DNA of 64,000 bases from Plesiocystis pacifica SIR-1 (GCF_000170895.1 NZ_ABCS01000032.1:1-64000); one strand, 5' to 3'. Numbered from the stretch's first letter, positions 24,136 through 33,655 are shown. The notes: generated by a model from the letters alone, not told the origin. Translations and numbers: made by a program.

Positions 24136-26519
24136 GCGAATCTCCCGAATTCGTCTCGGAAGCCCAAGAGATCATCGAGACCTTCTCCCGCCAGCTGCTC
24201 GAGATCGAGGGCCAGCTCCGCGACGGAGACGACTACGACCCCGACCTGCTCAACGGCGCGTTCCGGTCGGTCCACACCCTCAAGGGCCTGTCCTCGCTGT
24301 CGGGGGTCAACGAGATCGTCGACCTCAGCCACAAGCTGGAGAACACCCTCGACGCCCTGCGCCTGGGCAAGCTGCCCCTCAACCAGTCCGCCCTCGACCT
24401 CCTGTTCGAGTCCGTCGATCTGTTCGGTCGCCTGCTCGCGGGGGTGGTCGAGCCCGACGGCGGCCAGCCCGTGGAGGTCGACTCCTTCCTGGCCAAGCTC
24501 GCCAAGCTGGCCGAGGCGCCGGAGGAGCAGGCCGAGGACGCGCTGTCGTGGCTGGACGACTCCATCCTCGGGGTGCTGACCGAGTACGAGGAGCACCGCC
24601 TGCGCGAGAACGTGCGCCTGGGCCGGGCCATCTATCGAATTCACGCGAGCTTCGACCTGCTGGCCATCGACGTCGGCATCGAGGCCCTCAAGGCCAAGCT
24701 CAAGAACTACGGCGAGGTCATCACCTACCTGCCGAGCGCCGATCTGGCCGCCGATGACCGCATCGAGCTGGGCATCCTGATGGGCTCGAAGCACTCCATC
24801 CCGGAGCTCGCCGACGGCATCGCCGAAGAGGGCGTGGCCGTGGAGGCCCTGGCGACGGGGGAGCGCTTCGTGATCCCGGCGCCCTCGGAGGCCCCCGAAC
24901 CGCTCCCCGAGCCGGAGCCGGAGCCCGCGCCGACCACGTCGAGCTCGGGCACGCGCGTCGAGGCCATCGACGACGACGACTTCCCCGACGACGAGGACGA
25001 CGGGTCCAGCTCGGGCAGCGCCCCGGACAGCGGCGGCTCGGCGAGCGCACCGGCGGGCGGCGACTCGGGCGGCGCGAGCTCGGCCGGCGGAGACGGTCGC
25101 GGGGGAGACCGCGGAGGCAGCGTCAGCAGCGAGCCGCCCATGGACGACGGCGGCGACCAGGTCAGCCTCAAGAGCCTCAGCCAGACCGTCCGCGTCGACC
25201 TGCGCCGCCTCGATCACCTGATGAACCTCGTCGGTGAGCTGGCCCTGGTCCACGCCAACCTGACCAACATCGGCGACCGCATGCAGCGGACCCAGCTCGC
25301 CAACCACATCGGCGGATTATCGTCGACCTCGGGCGAGCACCTGCGCGAGTTTCAAGACCAGCTGCGGGTCATGAATCGGCGCCTGAGCCTGCTCCAGCAG
25401 GGCATCCTCGAGGTCCGCATGGTCCCCCTCGGCCAGGTCTTCGACAAGCTGGCCCGGGTGGTGCGCAAGCTCGGGCGGGAGTCCCAAAAGGACATCCGCC
25501 TGGCCATCTCGGGCGCCGAGACGGAGCTCGACAAGTTGATCGTCGAGGAGCTGAGCGACCCGCTCATGCACATGATCCGCAACGCCATCGACCACGGCAT
25601 CGAGCTGCCGGCCGAGCGCGTCGCCGTGGGCAAGCCGCGGGCCGGCAAGATCTCGCTGAGCGCGTTCCAAAAGGGCAACCGCGTGGTCATCGAGCTGACC
25701 GACGACGGCCGCGGGATGGACTGGCGGATCATCCGCGACAAGGCCGTCAAGCGCGGCTTCGTGAGCGCCGAGGAGTCCTCGGACATCACCCCCGGCCAGG
25801 CCATCAACCTCATCTTCACGCCGGGCTTCTCGACGCGCGACAAGGCCACGGAGCTGTCCGGGCGCGGCGTCGGGATGGACGTGGTCAAGACCAACATCTC
25901 GCGGCTCTCGGGGATGATCGACGTCGCCTCGGAGCCGGGCAGGGGCTCGCGCTTTCGCATCACCTTGCCGGTGACCCTGGCCATCATCCAGGCCCTGGTC
26001 ATCGAGACCTCGGGCCAGACCTTTTGCATCCCGCTCAACTCGGTGCTCGAGTCCATCATGGTCCAGAGCGACGAGATTCAGACCATCGAGGGTCACGAGG
26101 TGGTGTCCGTGCGCGGACGGACGCTGCCGCTGATTCACCTGTCCAAGGTGTTCGAGCTCGGGGAAGAGAACCCGATCCGAGACCCGCGCAGCAACTACGA
26201 CCGGCTCTACGTGGTCGTGGTCGGCCTGGCCCAGCACCGCGTGGGCCTGGTCGTCGACGAGCTCCTGGGTCAGCAAGATGTGGTCATCAAGCCCATCGGT
26301 CGGGCGCTCCGGCAGGTCCCAGGCATCGCCGGGGCCACGGAGCTGGGTGACAACCGCACGGTCCTGCTCCTGGACGTTGCGACCCTCGTCGGCGAAGCCG
26401 TCGGCGGGGTCGAGGCGGCCGTCGGGAGCGGGGGCGGCCGCGAGGGGATCGGGGTGTTCTCGAACCACGACGTCGGCCGCGAGAAAGAGCACGGAGGCTG
26501 GGGCGATCATGGCTTCTAA
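24132..26519 (+). CDS. cheA: Chemotaxis-type histidine kinase CheA
   Basis: The 795-residue product starts at a GTG overlapping cheY. P1: HPt with phospho-His48 (SVHTLKGL). A P2-like response-regulator-binding segment spans ~155-240. A ~100-residue Pro/Glu then Gly/Ser/Asp linker covers ~250-345. P3, the dimerisation domain, begins VRVDLRRLDHLMNLVGELAL. P4, the ATPase, has N box MIRNAIDHG, G1 DDGRGMD, F box FTPGFST and G2 GRGVGMD. P5 is CheW-like (residues ~625-760). It autophosphorylates in response to receptor arrays and passes phosphate to CheY and CheB. No fused receiver is present, unlike FrzE. A short Gly-rich tail overlaps cheW. Confidence 0.96.
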   Translation: MSESPEFVSEAQEIIETFSRQLLEIEGQLRDGDDYDPDLLNGAFRSVHTLKGLSSLSGVNEIVDLSHKLENTLDALRLGKLPLNQSALDLLFESVDLFGRLLAGVVEPDGGQPVEVDSFLAKLAKLAEAPEEQAEDALSWLDDSILGVLTEYEEHRLRENVRLGRAIYRIHASFDLLAIDVGIEALKAKLKNYGEVITYLPSADLAADDRIELGILMGSKHSIPELADGIAEEGVAVEALATGERFVIPAPSEAPEPLPEPEPEPAPTTSSSGTRVEAIDDDDFPDDEDDGSSSGSAPDSGGSASAPAGGDSGGASSAGGDGRGGDRGGSVSSEPPMDDGGDQVSLKSLSQTVRVDLRRLDHLMNLVGELALVHANLTNIGDRMQRTQLANHIGGLSSTSGEHLREFQDQLRVMNRRLSLLQQGILEVRMVPLGQVFDKLARVVRKLGRESQKDIRLAISGAETELDKLIVEELSDPLMHMIRNAIDHGIELPAERVAVGKPRAGKISLSAFQKGNRVVIELTDDGRGMDWRIIRDKAVKRGFVSAEESSDITPGQAINLIFTPGFSTRDKATELSGRGVGMDVVKTNISRLSGMIDVASEPGRGSRFRITLPVTLAIIQALVIETSGQTFCIPLNSVLESIMVQSDEIQTIEGHEVVSVRGRTLPLIHLSKVFELGEENPIRDPRSNYDRLYVVVVGLAQHRVGLVVDELLGQQDVVIKPIGRALRQVPGIAGATELGDNRTVLLLDVATLVGEAVGGVEAAVGSGGGREGIGVFSNHDVGREKEHGGWGDHGF

Positions 26520-27084
26520 CGATGACGATCTCTGGCAAGCGCTGGGCGCCATCACGGGCGAGCAGGTAGCCACCGAGGCCGACTACGAGCACGGCTACAA
26601 GCGAGAGATGCGGAGCGACCTGCTCCGCTACGTGACCTTCATGATCAGCGGGGAGATCTACGGGCTGCCCATCGAGCAGATCGTGGAGATCTCGACGGTC
26701 TTTCCCACGACCCCGGTGCCGCGGACCAGCGAGTTCGTGATCGGCATCGGGAACATGCGCGGCTCGGTCATGCCGGTCATCGACCTGGGCGTCCGCCTGA
26801 ACCTCGGCGCCGTCGAGCGCAAGCGCGAGACCCGGGTGCTCATCGTCCGCCACCAGGACGAGCCCCACGGCATCGTGGTCGAGCGCGTGCTCGAGGTCAT
26901 CTCTCTGCCTCCGGAGGACATGGAGAGCACCCCGGGCGGCATCGGGAGCACGCGGGCGGACTTCATCCTTGGCCTCGGCCGCCACCGTCGGCGGCTGATC
27001 ATCATCCTCGACCTGGGCACGGTGCTCGCCGAGCGCGACTTCCTGGTCGGTCGATACCGACGCGAGAGGGGCGTGGCCCAGTGA
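26509..27084 (+). CDS. cheW: CheW-like coupling protein 1
   Basis: The 191-residue product has an N-terminal extension of ~35 residues and then one CheW domain (YVTFMISGEIYGLPIEQIVEI, in part; PVPRTSEFVIGIGNMRGSVMPVIDL; GIVVERVLEVISLP). CheW couples receptors to CheA in the array. The start overlaps the end of cheA by 11 bp in another frame. Its domain order and spacing differ from the second cheW, which suggests two adapters with distinct partners. Confidence 0.92.
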   Translation: MASNDDDLWQALGAITGEQVATEADYEHGYKREMRSDLLRYVTFMISGEIYGLPIEQIVEISTVFPTTPVPRTSEFVIGIGNMRGSVMPVIDLGVRLNLGAVERKRETRVLIVRHQDEPHGIVVERVLEVISLPPEDMESTPGGIGSTRADFILGLGRHRRRLIIILDLGTVLAERDFLVGRYRRERGVAQ

Positions 27085-27611
27085 CCAGTGACATCGGCAG
27101 CGGGATCCGCAGCACCTCGACGGCGTGGGACGACGAGGAGACGCCGCGGCGTCAGGAGCAGCTCAAGCTCGCTGGCTTCTTCGTCGGCGTCGGGCTCTAC
27201 GGCATCGACATCATGCGGATCAAGGAGGTCATCCAGGCCGCCCCCTATCCGATCCGCCCGGTCCCCCACGCGCCCGCGATCATCGAGGGCGTCATCACCC
27301 TGCGCGGGGTCGTCATCCCGGTCATCGACCTGCGCAAGCGCTTCAACGTCGAGGCCGACGAGGAGTGGGTCCCCTTCAACAAGCTGATCATCGTCAGCGT
27401 CAAGGGGCGGATCGTCGGCCTGAAGGTCGACCGCGTCCTCGGCGAGCTGCGCGTCGGCGCGGACGAGGTCCGGCCGGCGCCCTCGATGCTCAGCAAGTCC
27501 GTCGGCGGTGAGGGCGAAGAATTCTTCTCGGGGGTCTGCAAGGTCGGCGACGACGTCGTGTTCGTCGTCCACCTCGAGGGCCTGATCGTCACCGGCAAGA
27601 GGAGCGGATGA
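27081..27611 (+). CDS. cheW: CheW-like coupling protein 2
   Basis: The 176-residue product starts at a GTG overlapping the previous stop. It is a single CheW domain (KLAGFFVGVGLYGIDIMRIKEV, in part; IRPVPHAPAIIEGVITLRGVVIPVIDLRKRF; LKVDRVLGELRVGADEV). The IEGVITLRGxVIPVIDLRKRF segment is closest to classical CheW. It presumably forms the CheA-CheW ring that contacts receptors. Tandem divergent cheW genes occur in many myxobacterial che loci. Confidence 0.93.
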   Translation: MTSDIGSGIRSTSTAWDDEETPRRQEQLKLAGFFVGVGLYGIDIMRIKEVIQAAPYPIRPVPHAPAIIEGVITLRGVVIPVIDLRKRFNVEADEEWVPFNKLIIVSVKGRIVGLKVDRVLGELRVGADEVRPAPSMLSKSVGGEGEEFFSGVCKVGDDVVFVVHLEGLIVTGKRSG

Positions 27612-28381
27612 CCGAGCTGTCCCAATCCGGTTCGAGCCCGACGCCGACGCAGGCGCCCCAGCCCCGGGTCCTGCTGGCCCACGGGGGGGCCGTGATCGCG
27701 GGCGCGGCCCAGCGCATCCTCGGCGCCCACGGCTTCGACGTCTACGTGGCTCAAAACGAGGGCGCGGTCCGGGGCCGGCTCGCGGGCGAGCGCTTCGACG
27801 CCCTGGTCGTCGACGTCGCGCTCCCGGGGGGCTTCGAGCTCGTCCTGCCCGCGCGCGAGGCCGGCGTCCGCTGCATCATCCTGGTCGCGTCGGTGTTCCG
27901 GCGGACCAGCTACAAGCGACGGCCGCGGCGGCTCTACGGCGCCGACGACTACGTCGAGATTCACCACCTCGGTGACCACCTGCCCCGGCGCCTGCGCGCC
28001 CAGCTGGGCATGGACGGCAGCGACCTGCCGAAGGAGACCCTGCGCGAGATCCTCGCGACCTTGGAGGATCACGGCGACAGCCGCCTGCGTCAGCAGACGC
28101 CCCGCGGACTCGCCATGCTGATCGTCGCGGACCTGCTGCTCTACAACGGCGACCGCATCACCGAGGCGCGCAGCGTCGAGGACGCGCTGTCGGTGGTCAG
28201 CGAGGACCTCGACGGCGCGCGCCAGCTTTTTGCACAGATTCGACCAGACGCGGACGCGGCGGGGGATGACCTCGTCGGGCAGGCCTTCCGCGAGCTGGTC
28301 TCCAGCCTCGAGCGGCCGCTGTCCGCGGACTCGGGCGCAAGCGCTGGCGGTCCCGCGCCGGCAGAAGGGGAGGGCAATTGA
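27608..28381 (+). CDS. Degenerate receiver-domain protein with unknown C-terminal domain
   Basis: The 257-residue product contains a receiver-like domain at ~20-135 (PRVLLAHGGAVIAGAAQRIL...ALVVDVALPGG...YGADDYVE). The usual acidic pair after the first strand is replaced by AHGG and no clear conserved Lys is visible, although the Asp in VVDVALP remains. It may therefore act without normal Mg-dependent phosphorylation. The ~110-residue C-terminus (LRGLAMLIVADLLLYNGD-like helices) is unrecognised. Overlaps at both ends (ATGA, TTGA) tie it to cheW and the HEAT gene. Confidence 0.75.
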   Translation: MTELSQSGSSPTPTQAPQPRVLLAHGGAVIAGAAQRILGAHGFDVYVAQNEGAVRGRLAGERFDALVVDVALPGGFELVLPAREAGVRCIILVASVFRRTSYKRRPRRLYGADDYVEIHHLGDHLPRRLRAQLGMDGSDLPKETLREILATLEDHGDSRLRQQTPRGLAMLIVADLLLYNGDRITEARSVEDALSVVSEDLDGARQLFAQIRPDADAAGDDLVGQAFRELVSSLERPLSADSGASAGGPAPAEGEGN

Positions 28382-30513
28382 GCTCCGAGCGACAAGCGAC
28401 TTCAAAGGGCGGAACCCGGGTCAGCGGACGGGGGAGCGCAGGGCTCCCACCTCGCCTGCTCGACTGCATCCGCCGCTTTGGCGACGAAGGGTGGCGTGAG
28501 CGCAAGCAGGCGGTCGAGGAGGTGCTCATGGTCTTGGCCACCGAGCAGCCCGACGGCCCGACCTTCGCCGCGCTCATCGACACGCTGATCGATGGCGTGA
28601 TCGATCCCCTGGCCAGCGCCATCTACGAGGGCCGGGAGAACGAGGCCAAGGTCATCGCCGGCGGTGGCGTGAGCGCGCGGGCGGCCTGCCAGGACGTGCT
28701 CGTCCAGTTGGGCCGCGCGAGCTTGCCCAAGATCCTCGAGCGCCTCGATCCCGAGGACAACCAGAGCACGGGCACGCGCTTGATGGTCGACATGATCGGC
28801 CAGATCGGCGGCGAGGCTGAGATCGCGCTGCTGGTTCGCTTCTTGCGCGACACCGAGGCCGACGAGAACCTGCGCGCGTCGACGGCGGCCTCGCTCGGCG
28901 AGATCGGCGGCCCCCGGGCGGTCGAAGCCCTCGAGGAGCTGCTCGGCGATCGCTCGGAGATGCTCCAGCTCTACGCCCTCGACGCTCTGCGTTCGGCGGG
29001 CGCTTCGGTGGCGGTGGAGCGCCTCGCGCCCTTGCTCGAGCGGGCCGTGACCCGCAAGGGCGCGGCCGCGCTGCTCGGCGTGACCGAGTCGCCCGAGGCC
29101 GTCGGCCTGCTCGTGCCCTGCCTCAAGGACGACATGCGCGGCGTCCGGGCGGCGGCGGTCGAGGGCCTCGCCCGGCTGCGCGTGGCCCTGGGTCAGCAGG
29201 ACCAGGCGGCCGTGGTCGACGACGCCCTCGCGAGCGTGGACGACGAGACCAAGACCCGCATCCGCGAGCTGATCAGCCACCGCGAGCGCGAGGTCTCGAT
29301 CGCGGCCATCGCCCTCGCCGGCCTGGCCATGGACGCGGGCGCGGTCGCGGCCGTGCTCCCGCGCATGGAAGACCCGATGGTCTACGAGCGCGCCCTGGCC
29401 CTCGTCGAGCGCCTCGGCAGCGCCGCCAACGACTCGCTCGTGGAGGTCCTAGACGGCCTCGAGGTGCCCTCGCGCGAGGCCCTCTACCGGCTCATCGGCG
29501 CGCTCCCAGGGCGCGTCGATCCGCGGCTCATCAACCTCGTGCTCGAGGGCCTCGACGATCCCCTCGAGAGCGTGGCCGCGGCGGCCTGCGACGCCCTCAA
29601 CAAGGTCGGCGGTCGCTCGGCCATGGCCCCGCTGTACCGCGCCTGCGGCCGCGAGGGCCCCATCGGAGAGCACGCCGCGGAGGCCCTGGCGTCCATCGCC
29701 ACGCGCATGTCGGAGCAGCGCCCTGGCGGCGGCCACGACGACCTGCGGCTGTTGTTGGGCGGATCGTGGCCGCAGTCCGGCGCCCTCGCGCGCAACCTGT
29801 GCCGCGTCGTCGGGCGCCTGGGCATGGTCGACTTCGTCCCGCCGATGGTCTCGATGCTCGGCTCGAGCGACGTCGGCGTGCGCGTGGCCGCGGCCCTGGC
29901 CCTGGGCCAGGTGCCGGGCGAGCACGAGGGCGTGGGCGCGCTGTGCTTCGCCCTCGCCGACGAGGACCCCCAGGTCCGGGCGGCGTCGTGCCGCAGCCTC
30001 GGTCAGCTCGGCGACACCCAGTCGATCCAGCCCTTGCTGGCCGCGACCTCGGACCCCGTCCCGCTCGTCCGCGCGGCCGCGGTCCAGGCCCTGGTGATGA
30101 TCGACAACCCGATCACCATGGCCCGGATGCGGGAGATCATCCTCGACGACAACTCGACCAACGTCGTCGTGCACGCCATCGCGGGGCTCGGTCGGTCCAA
30201 TCAAAACCAGGACCTGACCCTGCTGATGAGCCTGTGCGCGTCGCAGGACCACGAGGTCGTCAAGGCCGCCGCGCGAGGGCTCAAGCACTACTCGGCCCAC
30301 CGCGCGACGGCGGCCTTGCTCGGGCTGCTCTCGCACGAACGCTGGGACGTCCGCTGGGCGGCCGCCGAAGTGCTCTCGGAGCGCGGCGACGTCACGGCTC
30401 TGGGCCCCCTCAACCGCGCGCGCAAGTTCGAGCAAGACGCCCTCGTCCGCCAGGTCCTCGGCCAGGCGATCGAGCGCCTCGACGGCCTCGCGGCTGAGAA
30501 CGAGGCCCCGTGA
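28378..30513 (+). CDS. HEAT-repeat (PBS-lyase type) protein of the chemosensory operon
   Basis: The 711-residue product starts at TTG 28378, the last bases of which are shared with the previous stop. From about residue 60 to the end it is built of ~30-residue helical pairs, such as NLRASTAASLGEIGGPRAVE, GVRAAAVEGLARL, DEDPQVRAASCRSLGQLGD and VRWAAAEVLSERGD. This is the pattern of PBS-lyase HEAT repeats, probably forming a long solenoid. There is no signal peptide. Such solenoids act as scaffolds. Its place between the receiver-like protein and cheR suggests a structural or input component of the array. Confidence 0.88.
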   Translation: MSSERQATSKGGTRVSGRGSAGLPPRLLDCIRRFGDEGWRERKQAVEEVLMVLATEQPDGPTFAALIDTLIDGVIDPLASAIYEGRENEAKVIAGGGVSARAACQDVLVQLGRASLPKILERLDPEDNQSTGTRLMVDMIGQIGGEAEIALLVRFLRDTEADENLRASTAASLGEIGGPRAVEALEELLGDRSEMLQLYALDALRSAGASVAVERLAPLLERAVTRKGAAALLGVTESPEAVGLLVPCLKDDMRGVRAAAVEGLARLRVALGQQDQAAVVDDALASVDDETKTRIRELISHREREVSIAAIALAGLAMDAGAVAAVLPRMEDPMVYERALALVERLGSAANDSLVEVLDGLEVPSREALYRLIGALPGRVDPRLINLVLEGLDDPLESVAAAACDALNKVGGRSAMAPLYRACGREGPIGEHAAEALASIATRMSEQRPGGGHDDLRLLLGGSWPQSGALARNLCRVVGRLGMVDFVPPMVSMLGSSDVGVRVAAALALGQVPGEHEGVGALCFALADEDPQVRAASCRSLGQLGDTQSIQPLLAATSDPVPLVRAAAVQALVMIDNPITMARMREIILDDNSTNVVVHAIAGLGRSNQNQDLTLLMSLCASQDHEVVKAAARGLKHYSAHRATAALLGLLSHERWDVRWAAAEVLSERGDVTALGPLNRARKFEQDALVRQVLGQAIERLDGLAAENEAP

Positions 30514-31415
30514 CCAGGCCCGCTGACACCAGCACGGATCGCTTGTTCGCCATGGGTAGGGATCGAATTCGCATGAACGATGAGGAGACCCGTCTCCTCG
30601 TCGAGGCGATCCAAGAGCACTGCGGCGTCACCCTATCCGTGCAGTCGGGCTTCTTCCTCGAGCGCCGGCTCAACCCGCGCCTGGTCGCGCTCGGGCTGAG
30701 CAGCTACCTCGACTACTACCAGTACCTCCGCTACGACCCCGCGGGCGCCCGCGAGATGGAGGAGCTGGTCGAGTGCATCACCACGCACGAGACCTACTTC
30801 TTCCGCGAGCAGTACCAGCTCGAGGCCTTCTCCGAGGAGATCCTCCCCGACCTCGCCGAGCGTCTCAAGCGCAGCCGCCGACTCACGGTATGGAGCGCGG
30901 GCTGTTCTACGGGCGAGGAGGTCTACACCATCGCCATGCTGCTGCTCGAATCCGGCCTCTTCCGCGGCTGGAACCTGCGGGTCGCGGGCTCGGACATCAG
31001 CCGCAAGGTGCTCGCCACGGCGCGGGCTGCGGTCTACGGCCAGAACAGCTTCCGGACCACGCCGCCGGCGCTGCGCCGCAAGTACTTCGTCGAGAAGGAT
31101 GGGAGGTGGGTCGTACGGGACGACGTGCGCAGCATGTGTTCCTTTGGCCAATTGAACCTCATCTCCACGGAGCGCTTTCGCGTGCTCGGACCTTGCGACG
31201 TCATCTTCTGCCGCAACGTCCTGATGTATCTTTCTCAAGAGGCGCGGCACCGCGTCGTCGAGGCCTACTACGATCGACTGACTCCCGGCGGCTACCTCCT
31301 CCTCGGCCACTCCGAGAGCTTGCTGAACGTGACCACGCGCTTCGACCTCGCGACGCTGCAAAAAGACCTCGTCTACCGCAAGCCCCTGACCGCGAGCCCG
31401 CCCTCCCTCCGCTGA
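30510..31415 (+). CDS. cheR: Chemoreceptor methyltransferase CheR
   Basis: The 301-residue SAM-dependent O-methyltransferase acts on receptor glutamates. It has an N-terminal helical domain (ETRLLVEAIQEHCGVTLS), ECITTHETYFFRE near residue 90, the SAM-binding loop VWSAGCSTGEEVYTIAML near 128, GSDISRKVLATARA near 157, CDVIFCRNVLMYLS near 228 and LLLGHSES near 268. It starts at GTG 30510 overlapping the HEAT gene. CheR in a locus without any receptor gene implies its substrates are receptors encoded elsewhere. Confidence 0.96.
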   Translation: MTRPADTSTDRLFAMGRDRIRMNDEETRLLVEAIQEHCGVTLSVQSGFFLERRLNPRLVALGLSSYLDYYQYLRYDPAGAREMEELVECITTHETYFFREQYQLEAFSEEILPDLAERLKRSRRLTVWSAGCSTGEEVYTIAMLLLESGLFRGWNLRVAGSDISRKVLATARAAVYGQNSFRTTPPALRRKYFVEKDGRWVVRDDVRSMCSFGQLNLISTERFRVLGPCDVIFCRNVLMYLSQEARHRVVEAYYDRLTPGGYLLLGHSESLLNVTTRFDLATLQKDLVYRKPLTASPPSLR

Positions 31416-31436
31416 GGCACCCCGCTCCCCGACACC

Positions 31437-32555
31437 ATGACTGAGAGCAGCGATACCCGTCCCCTCCGAGTGCTGGTGGTTGATGACTCTGCCTACAACC
31501 GGCAGACCATCACCAGCATGCTCGAGTCGCGCGACGGGGTCGAGGTCATCGCCCGCGCGACGAACGGCAAGGAGGCGCTGAAGCTGGCCTTCGATCTCGA
31601 GCCGGACGTGATCACCCTCGACCTCGAGATGCCGGAGATGGACGGCTTCTCCTTCTTGCGCTTGCTGATGAGCCGCCGGCCGATCCCCGTGCTGGTGATC
31701 TCGGGCTACGCCCAGCGCGACAACGTGTTCCGGGCCCTCGAGCTCGGGGCCCTCGACTTCATCGCCAAGCCCCGGCGCCACATCAGCCCGGACATCCGCA
31801 ACATCGAGGACGACCTCGGGGCGAAGATCGCCATGGTCCGTCGGCTCCAGGCCGTGCGCCTCAAGCAGCGCGCCCAGGCCCTCGCGGCTCAGGGCGCGCG
31901 CCCGGGCATGTCGGACCTCGACGACGGCGACGGCCAGACCCTCGAGGGCAAGCCCGCTCGCGTGGTCGTCGGCATCGGCTCGTCCACGGGCGGACCGCCG
32001 GCGATCCAGCAGCTGCTCGCGGGCCTGCCCGCCGAGCTGCCCGCGGCCGTGCTCATCTCGCAGCACATGCCCGCGCGCTTCACCAAGGCCTTCGCCGCCC
32101 GCCTCGATCGGGTGGTCGACATGCGCGTGGTCGAGGCCTCCGACGGCCAGCCCGTGTGCGAGGGCGTCGTCTACATCGTGCCCGGCTCCTCCAACCTCGA
32201 GGTCGAGGCGCGGGCGGGCGGGGGCGCGACCATTCGCATCGTCGAGCCCCAGCCCACGCGCACGGGCGCGGTCCCGCTGACCCCCTCGGCGGACCACATG
32301 CTCAAGTCGCTCTCGGCGGTGTTCGGCCGCCGGCTGATCGCGGTCATCTTGACGGGCATGGGCTCCGACGGGACCAACGGGACGATCGCGGCGCGGCGCC
32401 TGGGCGCGGCAGTGCTCGTCGAAGATCCGCGCACGGCCGTGATGCCAGGCATGCCGCACTCGGCGATGGAGGCCGGCACGGTCGACCGCGCCTTGCCCCT
32501 CGAGCAGCTGAACCAGGCGATCATCGAGGTCGTGAACGGGCGCTTGCCCGGCTGA
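31437..32555 (+). CDS. cheB: Protein-glutamate methylesterase/glutaminase CheB
   Basis: The 372-residue product has an N-terminal receiver (D18-D equivalent in VVDDSA; phosphoacceptor D62 in TLDLEMPEMDG; Lys in FIAKPR). A ~55-residue linker follows. The methylesterase domain (~175-368) has the catalytic triad visible as Ser in IGSSTGGP, His in SQHMPARFT and Asp in LTGMGSDGTNG. It removes methyl groups from receptors and is activated by CheA phosphotransfer, completing the adaptation pair with CheR 21 bp upstream. Confidence 0.97.
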   Translation: MTESSDTRPLRVLVVDDSAYNRQTITSMLESRDGVEVIARATNGKEALKLAFDLEPDVITLDLEMPEMDGFSFLRLLMSRRPIPVLVISGYAQRDNVFRALELGALDFIAKPRRHISPDIRNIEDDLGAKIAMVRRLQAVRLKQRAQALAAQGARPGMSDLDDGDGQTLEGKPARVVVGIGSSTGGPPAIQQLLAGLPAELPAAVLISQHMPARFTKAFAARLDRVVDMRVVEASDGQPVCEGVVYIVPGSSNLEVEARAGGGATIRIVEPQPTRTGAVPLTPSADHMLKSLSAVFGRRLIAVILTGMGSDGTNGTIAARRLGAAVLVEDPRTAVMPGMPHSAMEAGTVDRALPLEQLNQAIIEVVNGRLPG

Positions 32556-32800
32556 GCCTGCCCATTGCGGGGGCCAGCTGCGGGGGCGCTCGGGCTGAAT
32601 CTGCGGCGCGCTCGGGCTGACTCGGGGCGATGTGCCCCAGGCTCTGCGCTCGGTGTGGCCGTTCGCCGGTGAGCGGCCGCGCGAGAGGACTGAGCTAGGG
32701 ATCAGTGTCGGCCATCCTCGAGCTTCGAAGGGGCCGGGAACTGCCAGGTTCTGCGGCATGAAGCGTCCCACCAAGCCGCTGGTGTGATACTGTGCGGTCG
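32556..32800. other. Intergenic region between cheB and the GAF-cheY pair
   Basis: This 245-bp stretch has no gene. It contains two copies of GCGCTCGGGCTGA about 25 bp apart, the hairpin GGGGCGATGTGCCCC, and CGGCCG arms around TTCGCCGGTGAG-like sequence. It separates two transcription units, since GATACT at 32786-32791 can serve as a -10 for the GAF gene. Confidence 0.45.
32786..32791 (+). promoter_or_regulatory. GATACT extended -10-like box for the GAF-cheY unit
   Basis: TGTGATACT has the extended -10 TG. The hexamer lies 9 nt before GTG 32801, so the mRNA would be nearly leaderless. Confidence 0.4.
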
Positions 32801-33655
32801 GTGAGCGCCGACAATCCCAGGCAGAGCTTGCAGCGTCAAACCGACGCTTTTTTGCGCGAGTTCTTCGAGAAGGGAGAGATGCTGGTTAAGGAGTTGATCA
32901 CCGAAAATGATCGACTCCGGTCCGCTCTCGAGACTCGAGAAGAGCCCGCTACCGTCACTGCGGAGAAGCAGGGAGGGGGCGGCGTCAAGGTCACGCGCGA
33001 CAACATGGTCGAGCTGCTGATGATGCGGATCTCGGCGCTCGAACACGAGTGCGACGAGATCCGCAAGATCGCCGGCAACGTCGAGGAGGAGTCTGGTGGC
33101 TTTCGCTCGCGCCTCGACTCCCTCGAGTCCGAGCACTACCACCTCGCCTCGATGTTCGTCGCGGGTTCGCAGTTCCACTCGGCGACCTCCTTCGAAGAGG
33201 TGCTGCGGACCACGACCGAGATCCTGCTGAACTTTGTCGGCGCCGGTGCCTTCGTCATCTTCCTCGTCGACGAGGAGCGCCAGGTGCTGTTCCCCGTCGC
33301 CCGCGAGGGGGGCAAGGCCGAAGAGATCGATGAGCTCGAGCTGACCGGCGACCAAGCGGGCCCGGCCCAGGCCGCCCTCGTCGCCCTCGGCCGCCCGTGG
33401 AAGCACGGCGACCCCGATTTCAAGATGGGCAACGAGCTGATCAACCTGCCGCTCGTCAGCGGCACCCGCCTCGTTGGCGTCGCGAGGATCGAGTCTTTCC
33501 TTGCGCAAAAGCACGGCTTCGCGGACAACGATCATCAGCTGCTCGGGCTCATCTCCGAACACGCTGGCATCGGCCTCGAGAACGCCTGGGTTCGCGCGCA
33601 TGCCAAGGAAGTCCCGATGCAGCGCCAGTCCATTGAGCACCTAGTTGGAGCATGA
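32801..33655 (+). CDS. Coiled-coil and GAF-domain sensory protein
   Basis: The product has 284 residues from GTG 32801; GTG 32792 is an alternative. N-terminal ~100 residues are charged helix and coiled coil (FFEKGEMLVKELITENDRLR, then MVELLMMRISALEHECDEI). Residues ~115-270 form a GAF domain (FHSATSFEEVLRTTTEILLN, VGAGAFVIFLVDEERQVLF, LVGVARIESF, LLGLISEHAGIGLENAW). GAF domains bind small ligands or chromophores; no cofactor-binding Cys motif is evident. No kinase or output domain follows. It overlaps a CheY gene, so it may relay a cytoplasmic signal into the chemosensory pathway (inference). Confidence 0.85.
   Translation: MSADNPRQSLQRQTDAFLREFFEKGEMLVKELITENDRLRSALETREEPATVTAEKQGGGGVKVTRDNMVELLMMRISALEHECDEIRKIAGNVEEESGGFRSRLDSLESEHYHLASMFVAGSQFHSATSFEEVLRTTTEILLNFVGAGAFVIFLVDEERQVLFPVAREGGKAEEIDELELTGDQAGPAQAALVALGRPWKHGDPDFKMGNELINLPLVSGTRLVGVARIESFLAQKHGFADNDHQLLGLISEHAGIGLENAWVRAHAKEVPMQRQSIEHLVGA

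Noticed and set aside
24132..26519. CheA as a FrzE-like CheA-CheY fusion
   Set aside because: The C-terminus after the CheW-like domain is only a Gly-rich tail with no receiver motifs.
32578..32640. Intrinsic terminator after cheB from the GGGGC hairpin
   Set aside because: The stem is only 5 bp and no T run follows, so it is recorded as part of the intergenic region only.
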